From assembly GCA_002382495.1 (NCBI GenBank), contig DFXW01000002.1:67038-131037 (forward strand): a stretch of DNA of 64,000 nt, in the 5' to 3' direction. Below are positions 1 to 8,227 of the stretch, piece by piece. Position 1 is the stretch's first letter; each line of letters opens with the position of its first letter. Origin of the DNA: Flavobacterium sp. UBA4098. Its GTDB lineage: Bacteria > Bacteroidota > Bacteroidia > Flavobacteriales > Flavobacteriaceae. The position numbers and the translations under genes are program-made. The notes below the pieces were generated by a model. It made no database searches and was not told the origin of the DNA. It was given only the letters and a program-made list of their open reading frames with translations.

Positions 1-33
1 ATGTAAAATAAAATTCTCCATATTAATTTGGAT

Positions 34-357
34 TTAATGTTGTTTTAGCGGTAGTAATTTAAAGCGAGTTACAACAAATTTGTTGTCTTTTATTTCACCA
101 ATTACCTCTGCTTGGCGAATGCTAGCGCAAAATCCATCTTTGGCATGCGCATCGCCATGTGAATCTATATTGGTACCTTCCACGAAATACGATTTGCCAT
201 CAATACGAACAGCTAAATCGCAACTTTTGCCTTCCATACCCTATTGGCATTGCCCACAAGAAGCTTCCACAATTTGAATTTTTGAGTTGTCTTTTTTGGT
301 TTGTGCCAAAATTATGGTACTACTCAAAAGGATAAAAAAAGTTAGTATTTTTTTCAT
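34..357 (-). pseudogene. DUF6370-like secreted cysteine-rich protein, interrupted by an in-frame amber codon
   Basis: Reading from an ATG at 357 gives a lipid-poor signal peptide (MKKILTFFILLSSTIILAQ), then a C-G-Q-C motif, a TAG at 243-241 (codon 39), and 67 further in-frame residues with the spacing C..DLAVRIDGK..SHGDAHAKDGFC. Without the stop the product would be 107 residues, which matches my memory of small exported DUF6370 proteins in Flavobacteriaceae; their function is unknown. The downstream part could start at the ATG at 237, but that product would lack the signal peptide and the first cysteine pair. The gene starts 11 bases after rlhA ends and is probably co-transcribed with it. 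A real nonsense mutation and a sequencing error cannot be told apart here. Confidence 0.7.
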
Positions 358-368
358 GTTTTTAGGAT

Positions 369-2234
369 TTAATCTTCGTCTTCAATTTCAAATTCGGCAT
401 CCTTTTCCCAGATTTCCATTTCGCAAGGTTTGCAGTTGAATTTGAGTTTGTATTCCAATTCACCTTGTTTTAAAACCAAAGGTTCTTTGACTTTTTTGTC
501 GCGATGTTCAGGATGGTATTTTGGACAACGCTCTAACTCGTATTTGATGCAATATTTGGTCGTCATTACACGAGATTTTCCCGGATCCCATTGCAATTCA
601 AAAGCTTTTTCAATTTCAGTAACGCCATGACGCTCGTAGAATTTTCGCGCCATTTTATTGGCAACATTGTAAGTAAAATCCAATTGATCTATCGGGAAAG
701 GATGATCCGTTTTAACGATTTGGTGTTCCTCTCGATGGTAATTAGCCAAACGGATTTGGGTCAAATGATCGTAAACTGTGCGGCGCATTTCATTAATTTT
801 TGAAATCGGTAAAAACCAATTGTCTGAAAATTGAATCGTAATTTCGTCAGCGGTATAAGGTGTAAATCCTGTTTTCGCTAACTGCGTTTTGATATTATCT
901 TCAATAGATAAATTGTTTTTAGTGGGCTCTTTGGCGTGTTCCAAATGAACGGTACTTTCATAACCATCTTCATCAGTAGCCGTTAATTGAAAACCAGTTT
1001 CGTTTTCGGTTAAAACCAAAGTGGTGCTAATCTTTCTAACGGCGCTGTCTTCACGCTCCACGATTTTAATAAAAGCCGCATCATTATTGCGATAGATGAA
1101 AGTTCCGTCTTTGATTTCTTTTAAAACATTCGGGTAAACAATACCATTTTCGGCTTTGTTTACATAAATTCCATCAGCTTCGTTGTTTTCGTTAATGAAA
1201 CACAAACCATCACCATTGTTCAGTAAATGACCATTTTCAATTTCGTACGAATTGCCAATTGTTTTAATTAGTTTTCCAATGTATTGTCCTTTGGATTTTG
1301 GACTTTCCCAAGAACCGATGGATTGGTGTCTTTCGTTGACAAAATAATCAGTATAGCCTCTATTGAATGTTCGGTTCAATTCAGAATCGAAAGTGAAGGT
1401 GCATTTACCAGAGGAAGCTTTCGTATAATTGGGGTTTTGTTCCAAGAAGGAATCTATTTTTTTTCTAAGAAACGAAACATTATTTTTGACATAAACCATG
1501 TCTTTCAAACGACCTTCGATTTTAAAAGAAACGATTCCCGCTTCGATTAAATTTGGAATTTGGTCGGTTACATCAAAATCTTTGATGGAAAGTAAATGGC
1601 TATTTTTAATCAATGTTTCGCCGTGACCGTCAATTAAATTATAAGGTAAACGACAGTTTTGTGCACAGGAACCGCGATTTGCCGAACGCTCGCCATTGGC
1701 TACACTCATATAACAATTTCCGCTAAAAGCCACGCACAACGCACCGGTAACAAAGAATTCTAATTCAACATCGGTAGCTTCGCTAATTTCTTTAATTTGG
1801 TGTAAGTTCAACTCACGGGCCAAAACCACACGTTTAATTCCTGCATCGGCAAGGAATTTAATATTTTTTGGATCACGGTTATTGGCTTGCGTACTGGCAT
1901 GCAACACAATGGGCGGTAACTCCATTTCTATAATGGCCATGTCCTGAATAATTAACGCATCAACCCCAATATGGTACAATTCCCATATCATTTGGCGACA
2001 CGTTTCGAGTTCGTTATCGTATAGAATGGTGTTGATTACTACAAAAACTTGAGCGTGGTACAAATGAGCATATTGCACTAATGCTGCCACATCTTCCATA
2101 GAATTATGGGCATTAGATCGAGCGCCAAATTGTGGTGCTCCAATATAAACAGCATCAGCGCCACTGTTGATAGCTGCCATACCGTGTAACAAGTCTTTGG
2201 CAGGCGCTAGTATTTCTATTTTCTTTTTCGTCAT
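369..2234 (-). CDS. rlhA: 23S rRNA C2501 hydroxylation factor RlhA (peptidase U32 family)
   Basis: 621 residues, full length for the long U32 family. Landmarks shared with E. coli RlhA (YdcP) include ADAVYIGAPQFGAR near residue 26, LHASTQ near 111 and the cluster C167, C174, C190, C194, which fits the conserved cysteines thought to hold an iron-sulfur centre. The C-terminal DUF3656-like part ends in a further Cys motif (KFNCKPCEM). RlhA hydroxylates C2501 of 23S rRNA with prephenate-derived chemistry; despite the family name it is not expected to act as a protease. The whole-length match makes RlhA a better call than the shorter tRNA enzyme TrhP. The DUF6370 gene follows 11 bases downstream. 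Confidence 0.88.
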   Translation of the reverse strand: MTKKKIEILAPAKDLLHGMAAINSGADAVYIGAPQFGARSNAHNSMEDVAALVQYAHLYHAQVFVVINTILYDNELETCRQMIWELYHIGVDALIIQDMAIIEMELPPIVLHASTQANNRDPKNIKFLADAGIKRVVLARELNLHQIKEISEATDVELEFFVTGALCVAFSGNCYMSVANGERSANRGSCAQNCRLPYNLIDGHGETLIKNSHLLSIKDFDVTDQIPNLIEAGIVSFKIEGRLKDMVYVKNNVSFLRKKIDSFLEQNPNYTKASSGKCTFTFDSELNRTFNRGYTDYFVNERHQSIGSWESPKSKGQYIGKLIKTIGNSYEIENGHLLNNGDGLCFINENNEADGIYVNKAENGIVYPNVLKEIKDGTFIYRNNDAAFIKIVEREDSAVRKISTTLVLTENETGFQLTATDEDGYESTVHLEHAKEPTKNNLSIEDNIKTQLAKTGFTPYTADEITIQFSDNWFLPISKINEMRRTVYDHLTQIRLANYHREEHQIVKTDHPFPIDQLDFTYNVANKMARKFYERHGVTEIEKAFELQWDPGKSRVMTTKYCIKYELERCPKYHPEHRDKKVKEPLVLKQGELEYKLKFNCKPCEMEIWEKDAEFEIEDED

Positions 2235-2351
2235 ATAGGGTATTTCTTTTTGGGAAATGAGTTTGCAAAGTTCTTATAAATAATTGGGATTTTTTGGAAA
2301 AAGTTGCAAAGATTGTTGTTGTAGTTTACCAACTCTTTTACTCAATCGGTT

Positions 2352-2705
2352 TTATATACTTTCTCCAAAAGTCAATAAATTATGATCAGGATCAAGAAGG
2401 GAAAATTCTTTTTGTCCCCAAGGTTTTGTTTGTAAATATCCTGCGGGGTGAATGCTTACGTTTTTTTGGATATAATGGTCAAATACAGTTTCTATTTTTT
2501 CGGTTCGAATATATACTTGTCCATAATTTTCTAAAGGGTTTAGGTTTTGAAATTCAAAAAAATGCAATTGAATTTGGTCTTTTTGTAGCATTAAATAGCC
2601 TTCAAAATCAGCACCAAATACCTCAAAACCCAATTGATTACAATAGAAATCTTTCGTGATCAGTTTGTTGCGCATCGGTAGTTTTGGGTGGGTGTGAGTA
2701 AGCAT
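2352..2705 (-). CDS. VOC superfamily protein (glyoxalase/bleomycin-resistance fold)
   Basis: 117 residues. A single VOC domain: N-terminal FYCNQLGFEVFG, a central beta strand with MLQKDQIQLHFFEF, and the C-terminal WGQKEFSLLDPDHNLLTFGE that carries the usual glutamate before the last strand. These proteins bind a metal or small ligand; the substrate cannot be read from sequence and glyoxalase I activity is not implied. I chose the ATG at 2705 (MLTHTHPKLP). The longer in-frame start at 2747 lies inside the terminator hairpin of the upstream aminotransferase gene and adds residues foreign to the family. It stands 117 bases before rlhA and is probably a separate short transcript. Confidence 0.8.
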   Translation of the reverse strand: MLTHTHPKLPMRNKLITKDFYCNQLGFEVFGADFEGYLMLQKDQIQLHFFEFQNLNPLENYGQVYIRTEKIETVFDHYIQKNVSIHPAGYLQTKPWGQKEFSLLDPDHNLLTFGESI

Positions 2706-2730
2706 TTTAGTTGATTTTGTTATTGTAAAA

Positions 2731-2766
2731 ATAGGAAAAAGCCCCAAGTTTCCTTGAGGCTTTTAG
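2731..2766 (-). terminator. Rho-independent terminator of the aminotransferase gene
   Basis: On the minus strand AAAAGCCTCAAG, loop GAAA, CTTGGGGCTTTTT: a 12-bp stem with one mismatch followed by T residues, 18 bases after the aminotransferase stop codon. Its position also argues against the longer VOC start at 2747. Confidence 0.85.
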
Positions 2767-2783
2767 TTTTATTCTATACTAAT

Positions 2784-3971
2784 TTAAGAAACGGCTTCTT
2801 TGATTCGGCGTAAAGCCTCTTTCAAAATATCGTCGCTAGTAGCATAAGAAAAACGAATACAATTTGGATTTCCAAATGCATCTCCCGTTACTGTAGCTAC
2901 ATTGGCTTCAGCCAAAAGATACATTGAGAAATCGTTAGCGTCTTTAATTTCGGTTCCTCTTAAGGTTTTTCCAAAGAAAGAAGAAACGTCTGGAAATACA
3001 TAAAACGCTCCTTCTGGAACATTAATTTTCATTCCTGGAATTTCTTTGATTAATCCTACTACCAAATCTCTTCGGCTATGGAAAGCATCCACCATATGTT
3101 TCAAAACAGATGGGTCAGCATCTACTGCAGTAATGGTTGCACGTTGTGCTACTGAGTTTGCACCACTAGTTACTTGACCTTGAATTTTAGTACAGGCTTT
3201 TGCAATGAATTCTGGTGCGCCAATGTATCCAATACGGTATCCTGTCATAGCAAAAGCTTTGGCAACTCCATTTACAGTGATTGTTTTTTCTAACATTCCA
3301 GGGATTGAAGCAATACTGCAAAAAGTTCCCGAGAAGTTGATATGCTCGTAGATTTCATCAGCTACTACATATACATTAGGGTGTTTTTCTAACACTTTAG
3401 CAATCGCAATTAATTCTTCACGGTTGTATACAGAACCACTTGGGTTACAAGGTGAACTAAACCAAATCATTTTAGTTTTTGGTGTAATAACAGCATCTAA
3501 TTGTTCTGGCGTGATTTTGAAATCAGTTTCTACGGATGTTGGTACTTCAACTGGTACACCTCCTGATAGTTTAACAATTTCGAAATAAGAAACCCAATAA
3601 GGAGCTGGTAAAATTACTTCGTCTCCGTCATTTAACATGACTTGCGCAATATTGTATAAAGATTGTTTTGCTCCCGTAGAAACAACAATTTGAGAGGGTT
3701 TGTAATCCAAATCATTGTCTCTTTTGAATTTTCTACAGATCGCTTCTTTTAATTCAGCATATCCATCAACTGGAGAGTAGGTACTGTAATTTTCATCAAT
3801 CGCTTTTTTAGCTGCTTCTTTAATGAAGTCAGGCGTATTGAAATCGGGTTCACCTAAGCTTAAACTGATGATGTCTTTTCCTTGTCCTTTTAATTCTCTG
3901 GCCAAAGCAGCCATGGCTAATGTTTGTGATGTAGCTAAGTTGTTAATTCTGTCTGAAAGTGGATTGCTCAT
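2784..3971 (-). CDS. Class I PLP-dependent aminotransferase, aspartate aminotransferase type
   Basis: 395 residues, normal for subgroup Ib aspartate aminotransferases. Visible family positions are LSLGEPDFNTP (36-46), the N176 of CNPSG, D205 of VVADEIYEH, the PLP lysine K238 in NGVAKAFAMTGYRIGY and the substrate-carboxylate arginine near 374 (NCIRFSYA). It should transfer amino groups between aspartate and 2-oxoglutarate in the cytoplasm; prephenate or aromatic side activity is possible in this subgroup. The desaturase gene lies 62 bases upstream on the same strand, and I saw no clear promoter in that gap, so co-transcription is possible. A terminator follows. Confidence 0.88.
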   Translation of the reverse strand: MSNPLSDRINNLATSQTLAMAALARELKGQGKDIISLSLGEPDFNTPDFIKEAAKKAIDENYSTYSPVDGYAELKEAICRKFKRDNDLDYKPSQIVVSTGAKQSLYNIAQVMLNDGDEVILPAPYWVSYFEIVKLSGGVPVEVPTSVETDFKITPEQLDAVITPKTKMIWFSSPCNPSGSVYNREELIAIAKVLEKHPNVYVVADEIYEHINFSGTFCSIASIPGMLEKTITVNGVAKAFAMTGYRIGYIGAPEFIAKACTKIQGQVTSGANSVAQRATITAVDADPSVLKHMVDAFHSRRDLVVGLIKEIPGMKINVPEGAFYVFPDVSSFFGKTLRGTEIKDANDFSMYLLAEANVATVTGDAFGNPNCIRFSYATSDDILKEALRRIKEAVS

Positions 3972-4033
3972 TTTCTATAGTGTTGAAATGGTCTAATTCG
4001 CAGTTTCGAATTAGGTATAGTTAGTATTCGTTT

Positions 4034-5131
4034 TTATGCGCTTAATTCGGGTTTCATTCCTAAATTTTTCAAATGGGTGAAATGCGATAGAATGGCTTCT
4101 CGAGTAGTTTTAAACTCATGGTAAGGAAGATTGCATTCTTTGGCGGTTTGTTTTACAAACTCGGCAATTTTATCGTAATGTATGTGGGAAATATTTGGAA
4201 AAATATGGTGTTCAATTTGGTGATTTAAACCACCAGTATAATAATTGACCAACCAATTTTTTGGTGCAAAATTGGCCGTTGTGTACAATTGGTGAATCGC
4301 CCAAGTGTTTTCAATTTCGCCTTCTTCATTTGGGATTGGATTGGCTGTTTCGTCAACAACGTGCGCCAATTGGAAAACAACACTTAAAATTAATCCAGCG
4401 GTATAATGCATTACTAAAAACCCTAAAATTACTTTCCACCAAGTGATGCCTAATACCATTGGTATTACTAGCCAAATAGAGAAATAAATAATTTTAGTAA
4501 CGATTAAAGTAGTCCAACGGATGACTGGTTTTTTGAATTCTCCATACGACAAATTGCGTTTTAGGTAGCGTTTCATTTGCAGAAAATCGGTAGTGATCGA
4601 CCAATTGAAAGTCAATAGACCATATAGAAAAACGGAGTAATAATGTTGGAATTTATGGTAGCTATACCATTTTGCAGTTTTAGAAAAACGTAAGATACGT
4701 CCCGCTTCTAAATCTTCATCATGTCCTAAAATGTTGGTATATGTATGGTGCAATACATTGTGTTGCACTTGCCAATTGTACACATTGCCAGCTAAGATGT
4801 AAATACTTCCTCCCATGAACTTGTTTACCCAAGATTTGTTAGAATAAGCACCATGATTTCCATCATGCATTACATTCATTCCAACCCCGGCCATTCCAAC
4901 CCCAATGATTAAGTTCAACAGTAAATACGTCCAAAAAGGCATATCCATAGCCAATAAGATGAAATAGGGAGTCAAGAAAATGGAGAACATTATAATCGTT
5001 TTAAGATGTAGTTTCCAGTTTCCAGTTTTATCGAGATTGTTTTCTTTGAAATAATTATTGACCCGCGAGTTTAAGGTTCTAAAAAATTTTAGATCGTCTT
5101 GCTTAGCAAATGTTGGAGCGGTATTTTTCAT
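4034..5131 (-). CDS. Membrane fatty acid desaturase (acyl-CoA/lipid type)
   Basis: 365 residues with the three histidine boxes of di-iron membrane desaturases: H89-D-G-N-H93, H124-xxx-H128-H129 and, near the C-terminus, QIEHH in HQIEHHIFPNI. The QxxHH form of the third box is typical of the linoleoyl-CoA/front-end desaturase branch. Hydrophobic segments lie near 45-62, 67-85, 105-120 and 195-250. No cytochrome b5 domain is fused, so an external electron donor is needed. I start at the ATG at 5131 (MKNTAPTFAK); the in-frame extension to 5203 runs through a -33/-7 promoter and is unlikely to be translated. The bond position it desaturates is unknown. Confidence 0.87.
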   Translation of the reverse strand: MKNTAPTFAKQDDLKFFRTLNSRVNNYFKENNLDKTGNWKLHLKTIIMFSIFLTPYFILLAMDMPFWTYLLLNLIIGVGMAGVGMNVMHDGNHGAYSNKSWVNKFMGGSIYILAGNVYNWQVQHNVLHHTYTNILGHDEDLEAGRILRFSKTAKWYSYHKFQHYYSVFLYGLLTFNWSITTDFLQMKRYLKRNLSYGEFKKPVIRWTTLIVTKIIYFSIWLVIPMVLGITWWKVILGFLVMHYTAGLILSVVFQLAHVVDETANPIPNEEGEIENTWAIHQLYTTANFAPKNWLVNYYTGGLNHQIEHHIFPNISHIHYDKIAEFVKQTAKECNLPYHEFKTTREAILSHFTHLKNLGMKPELSA

Positions 5132-5150
5132 AATCTTGAATAATAAGCTA

Positions 5151-5184
5151 CAAAGATAATTATTATAAATTTTTGTAGTACAAA
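5151..5184 (-). promoter_or_regulatory. Bacteroidetes -33/-7 promoter of the desaturase gene
   Basis: Minus strand TTTG (5184-5181), 22-base spacer, TATCTTTG (5158-5151), matching TTTG-N17-23-TAnnTTTG. It predicts a short leader of roughly 10-15 bases before the ATG at 5131. Confidence 0.6.
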
Positions 5185-5214
5185 AATGAGCTACTATTTC
5201 CAATCTAAAAATAG

Positions 5215-5222
5215 TACTTTTG
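5215..5222 (+). promoter_or_regulatory. -7 box (TACTTTTG) upstream of rsmG
   Basis: A perfect TAnnTTTG match 15 bases before the rsmG ATG at 5238. I see no good TTG at the right distance upstream, so the -33 element is weak or absent. It overlaps the upstream in-frame start of the rsmG reading frame and so favours the ATG at 5238. Confidence 0.45.
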
Positions 5223-5237
5223 TTAAAAATTTTTAAA

Positions 5238-5867
5238 ATGGAAGCAATTCTGAAGCATTTTCCTTATTTGACTGATATTCAAAAAGAACAATTTCAACAG
5301 TTAGATTCATTATACCACGAATGGAATGAAAAAATCAACGTCATTTCCCGAAAAGACATTGATGCATTGTACACGAAGCACGTTTTACATTCTTTAGGAA
5401 TTGCTAAAATTCAGTCTTTTGAACCCGGAACATTTGTTTTAGATGTTGGTACTGGAGGCGGATTTCCAGGAATACCTTTGGCGATTCTTTTTCCTGAAAC
5501 CCGTTTTTATCTAATTGATGTCATTGCTAAAAAAATAAAAGTAGTTCAAGCAGTTGCAGATGCTTTGGGATTAAAAAATGTGAAAGCAGAGCAAATTCGT
5601 GCCGAAAATGTGAAAGGTGATTTTGACTTCATCGTAAGTCGTGCAGTAACCAATATGCCTGATTTTGTTTCTTGGGTAAAAACCAAAATTAAAAAACAAC
5701 ACAAGCACGAATTGAAAAATGGAATTCTATATCTTAAAGGAGGTGACTTGACCGAAGAATTAAAAGACTTTCCTAAAGCAACTTTATACGACTTAGCTGA
5801 TTTTTTTGAAGACGAATTTTTTGAAACCAAGAAAGTGGTGCATTTACCACTAAAATTTACAATTTAA
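5238..5867 (+). CDS. rsmG: 16S rRNA m7G527 methyltransferase RsmG
   Basis: 209 residues from the ATG at 5238 (MEAILKHFP). The SAM-binding motif VLDVGTGGGFPGIPLAI and the downstream FYLIDVIAKKIKVV and FIVSRAVTNM segments are diagnostic for RsmG (GidB). The N-terminal helical region YHEWNEKINVISRKD is also typical. The enzyme methylates N7 of G527 in the 530 loop of 16S rRNA, and its loss commonly gives low-level streptomycin resistance. It is monocistronic here, divergent from the desaturase and convergent with pruA, with a shared terminator. Confidence 0.95.
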   Translation: MEAILKHFPYLTDIQKEQFQQLDSLYHEWNEKINVISRKDIDALYTKHVLHSLGIAKIQSFEPGTFVLDVGTGGGFPGIPLAILFPETRFYLIDVIAKKIKVVQAVADALGLKNVKAEQIRAENVKGDFDFIVSRAVTNMPDFVSWVKTKIKKQHKHELKNGILYLKGGDLTEELKDFPKATLYDLADFFEDEFFETKKVVHLPLKFTI

Positions 5868-5893
5868 AATAAACGATTTACGATTATAAATAA

Positions 5894-5932
5894 CAAAACC
5901 CACAAATTTAATTTCAATTTGTGGGTTTTTTA
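5894..5932. terminator. Bidirectional terminator between rsmG and pruA
   Basis: AAAACCCACAAATT, loop, AATTTGTGGGTTTTTT: a 12-14 bp stem with a T run on plus and an A run on the 5' side. It can serve both convergent genes. Confidence 0.88.
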
Positions 5933-5967
5933 TATCGTACCTTGTATATCGTACTTCGTAAATGGAC

Positions 5968-7593
5968 TTATCCTAAAAATGGATATCGGTAATCTTCAGG
6001 AGCTACCAAAGTTTCTTTGATAGTTCTTGGCGAAGCCCAACGTAATAAATTCAATGCAGATCCCGCTTTGTCATTCGTACCCGAAGCTCTAGCACCACCA
6101 AATGGTTGTTGTCCTACAACTGCACCGGTTGGTTTGTCGTTGATATAGAAGTTTCCAGCGGCATTTTGAAGTGCTACAGTTGCTTCTTCAATCGCATAAC
6201 GATCGGTACTGAAAACAGCGCCTGTTAAAGCATATTCGGATGTAGTATCCACTAATTTTAGGGTTTCAGACCACTGTTCATCTTCATACACATAAATGGT
6301 AATTACCGGTCCGAACAATTCGGTTTCCATAGTGGTGTATTTTGGATTCGTAGTCAAAATTACTGTAGGTTCGATAAAATACCCTTTGGATTTATCGTAA
6401 TTTCCACCTACAATGATTTCTGCATCGGCATCTTTCTTAGCTTGGTCAATATAACTTGCTAATTTATCGAAAGATCCTTCGTGAATTACTGCTGTAATGA
6501 AATTAGAGAAGTCTTCCGGAGATCCCATTTTCATTGATTTTACATCTGTAATTACTTGGTCTTTTACAGCAGACCACAAGCTTCTAGGAATGTAAGCTCT
6601 TGAAGCGGCAGAACATTTTTGACCTTGGAACTCAAAAGCACCACGAACAATTCCGGTAGCTACTTGTTTCACATTCGCCGATGGATGGGCAATGATAAAA
6701 TCTTTTCCTCCTGTTTCACCAACAATTCTTGGGTAAGTTTTATAATGGTGAATGTTGGTTCCGATTTTAGCCCAAATATCTTTAAATACATGAGTTGAAC
6801 CTGTGAAGTGAACTCCTGCAAAATCACGACTTGCTAATACGGTATCGGTTACCATTAATGCATCTCCAAAAACCACATTGATTACGCCATCAGGTAAACC
6901 TGCTTCTTTGAAAATATCGATGATAATTTTAGCAGAGAAAACTTGACTGTCACTTGGTTTCCAAACCACAACATTTCCCATCATGGCAGCACTGGCAGGT
7001 AAATTAGCGGCAATAGCTGTAAAGTTAAAAGGAGTAATAGCATAAATAAAACCTTCCAAAGGACGGTATTCTAAACGGTTCCAAACTGATGAGTCTGAAG
7101 TAGGTTGGTCACTATAAATTTGTGACATGAACTCTACATTGAAACGCAAAAAGTCGATCAATTCACAAGACGCATCAATTTCTGCTTGATGAATGGTTTT
7201 TGATTGTGCAATCATAGTAGCAGCATTGATTCTCGCTCTGTAAGGACCGGCAATCAATTCAGCTGCTTTTAAGAAAATAGCGGCACGTTGTTCCCAAGCC
7301 ATAGCAGCCCATGCTTGTCTTGAATCTAATGCATTGGCAATCGCTTTTTCAACATGTGATTTTTCGGCCAAATGATAGGTTCCAACAATGTGTTGGTGAT
7401 CGTGTGGCGCCGACATGGTTCTGGTATTTCCAGTTCTGATTTCTTCGCTTCCAATGTATAACGGAACGTCAATAGTGGTGCTCCACATTTTTTTGTAAGC
7501 CTCTAAAACCGATGCCTTTTCAGGTGAATTTGGCGCATATCCTTTAACTGGTTCGTTAACTGCTTTGGGTACTTTAAAAAATCCTTTTAACAT
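5968..7593 (-). CDS. pruA: L-glutamate gamma-semialdehyde dehydrogenase (1-pyrroline-5-carboxylate dehydrogenase)
   Basis: 541 residues, the usual length of the stand-alone P5C dehydrogenase. Aldehyde dehydrogenase residues are in place: the general base E293 in GETGGKDF and the nucleophile C327 in FQGQKCSAASRA, with the NAD-binding ITPFNF and KPSD motifs near 186-215. It oxidises glutamate semialdehyde to glutamate, the second step of proline catabolism. The proline dehydrogenase partner is not in this window. A -7-like TACTTTTG lies at 7691-7698 on the minus strand, implying a leader of about 90 bases. Confidence 0.95.
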   Translation of the reverse strand: MLKGFFKVPKAVNEPVKGYAPNSPEKASVLEAYKKMWSTTIDVPLYIGSEEIRTGNTRTMSAPHDHQHIVGTYHLAEKSHVEKAIANALDSRQAWAAMAWEQRAAIFLKAAELIAGPYRARINAATMIAQSKTIHQAEIDASCELIDFLRFNVEFMSQIYSDQPTSDSSVWNRLEYRPLEGFIYAITPFNFTAIAANLPASAAMMGNVVVWKPSDSQVFSAKIIIDIFKEAGLPDGVINVVFGDALMVTDTVLASRDFAGVHFTGSTHVFKDIWAKIGTNIHHYKTYPRIVGETGGKDFIIAHPSANVKQVATGIVRGAFEFQGQKCSAASRAYIPRSLWSAVKDQVITDVKSMKMGSPEDFSNFITAVIHEGSFDKLASYIDQAKKDADAEIIVGGNYDKSKGYFIEPTVILTTNPKYTTMETELFGPVITIYVYEDEQWSETLKLVDTTSEYALTGAVFSTDRYAIEEATVALQNAAGNFYINDKPTGAVVGQQPFGGARASGTNDKAGSALNLLRWASPRTIKETLVAPEDYRYPFLG

Positions 7594-7690
7594 AGTTATA
7601 GTATTAAAAAAACCTGTTGGAATAACAGATTTGAATTAGAAAATTAAAGATTTAATTAATTCTTAAACTTGCGAATAATTTAATCTATAA

Positions 7691-7698
7691 CAAAAGTA
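7691..7698 (-). promoter_or_regulatory. -7 box candidate upstream of pruA
   Basis: Minus-strand TACTTTTG, a perfect TAnnTTTG, in the 174-base gap between apaG and pruA. No convincing -33 partner was seen. Apart from this the gap is A/T-rich and shows no reading frame or hairpin that I could support. Confidence 0.35.
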
Positions 7699-7767
7699 CA
7701 AAGGATAATTCAATAAAAAATATAATAGGGAGGAATAAATTAAAATTTATTCAACGAAATAATAGCA

Positions 7768-8154
7768 TTAATTAAGAGCAAATGGTGCGCTTAATCGAAA
7801 AGAAGGAACAATAACTTTAAAATTTTTAGTTGTAGTAAAGTTAATCATATTGAAGTGGCCTTTCATTGCGCCGTGTGGAGAAGATAACAAACATCCAGAG
7901 CTGTAGGTATAAAATTCCCCGGGTTTTAAAACTGGTTTTTTTCCAATAACGCCTTCGCCATCTACAATTTCTAATTCATTTAAAGAATCAAATATTTCCC
8001 AATGACGAGAAATTAATTGTACAGAATCTTTACTGTGGTTTTCGATTTTGATTTGGTAACTAAAGGCAAAGTGTATGCGATAGTTCTTGAAGTAAGTGCC
8101 TTCAAAACTAGTCAAAACTGAAATTTTAATACCTCTTGTTATTTGAGAAACCAT
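7768..8154 (-). CDS. apaG: ApaG domain protein (DUF525)
   Basis: 128 residues, the size of single-domain ApaG. It carries the characteristic IKISVLTSFEGTYF start, the RHWEIFDS segment near 49, the VVG/VIGKKPVLKPGE.Y.Y.SG region and the GAMKGHFNM motif. ApaG has an immunoglobulin-like fold; in Salmonella it was linked to Co2+ resistance and Mg2+ efflux and in E. coli its gene neighbours the Ap4A hydrolase gene, but its biochemical role is unsettled. It sits 73 bases downstream of the T9SS plug gene, an order I associate with Flavobacteriaceae; its own promoter lies in that gap. Confidence 0.92.
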   Translation of the reverse strand: MVSQITRGIKISVLTSFEGTYFKNYRIHFAFSYQIKIENHSKDSVQLISRHWEIFDSLNELEIVDGEGVIGKKPVLKPGEFYTYSSGCLLSSPHGAMKGHFNMINFTTTKNFKVIVPSFRLSAPFALN

Positions 8155-8176
8155 AGTGATTTTGAATTCTTCCCTT

Positions 8177-8210
8177 CAAAATTACAAAAAAATGATTCTG
8201 ATTTTACAAA
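8177..8210 (-). promoter_or_regulatory. -33/-7 promoter of apaG
   Basis: Minus strand TTTG (8210-8207), 22-base spacer, TAATTTTG (8184-8177); the apaG ATG is 22 bases further on. Confidence 0.55.
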
Positions 8211-8227
8211 TAGAATTAAAATGTTGG

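Noticed and set aside
241..243. Recoding of the amber codon as selenocysteine or pyrrolysine
   Set aside because: Selenocysteine uses TGA, and nothing in this window or lineage suggests pyrrolysine; a mutation or error is simpler.
2294..2659. 121-residue plus-strand frame opposite the VOC gene
   Set aside because: Antisense to a recognisable domain, Phe/Ile-rich and without any feature of its own.
5132..5203. Longer desaturase start at 5203
   Set aside because: The added residues cover a -33/-7 promoter and resemble no desaturase N-terminus.
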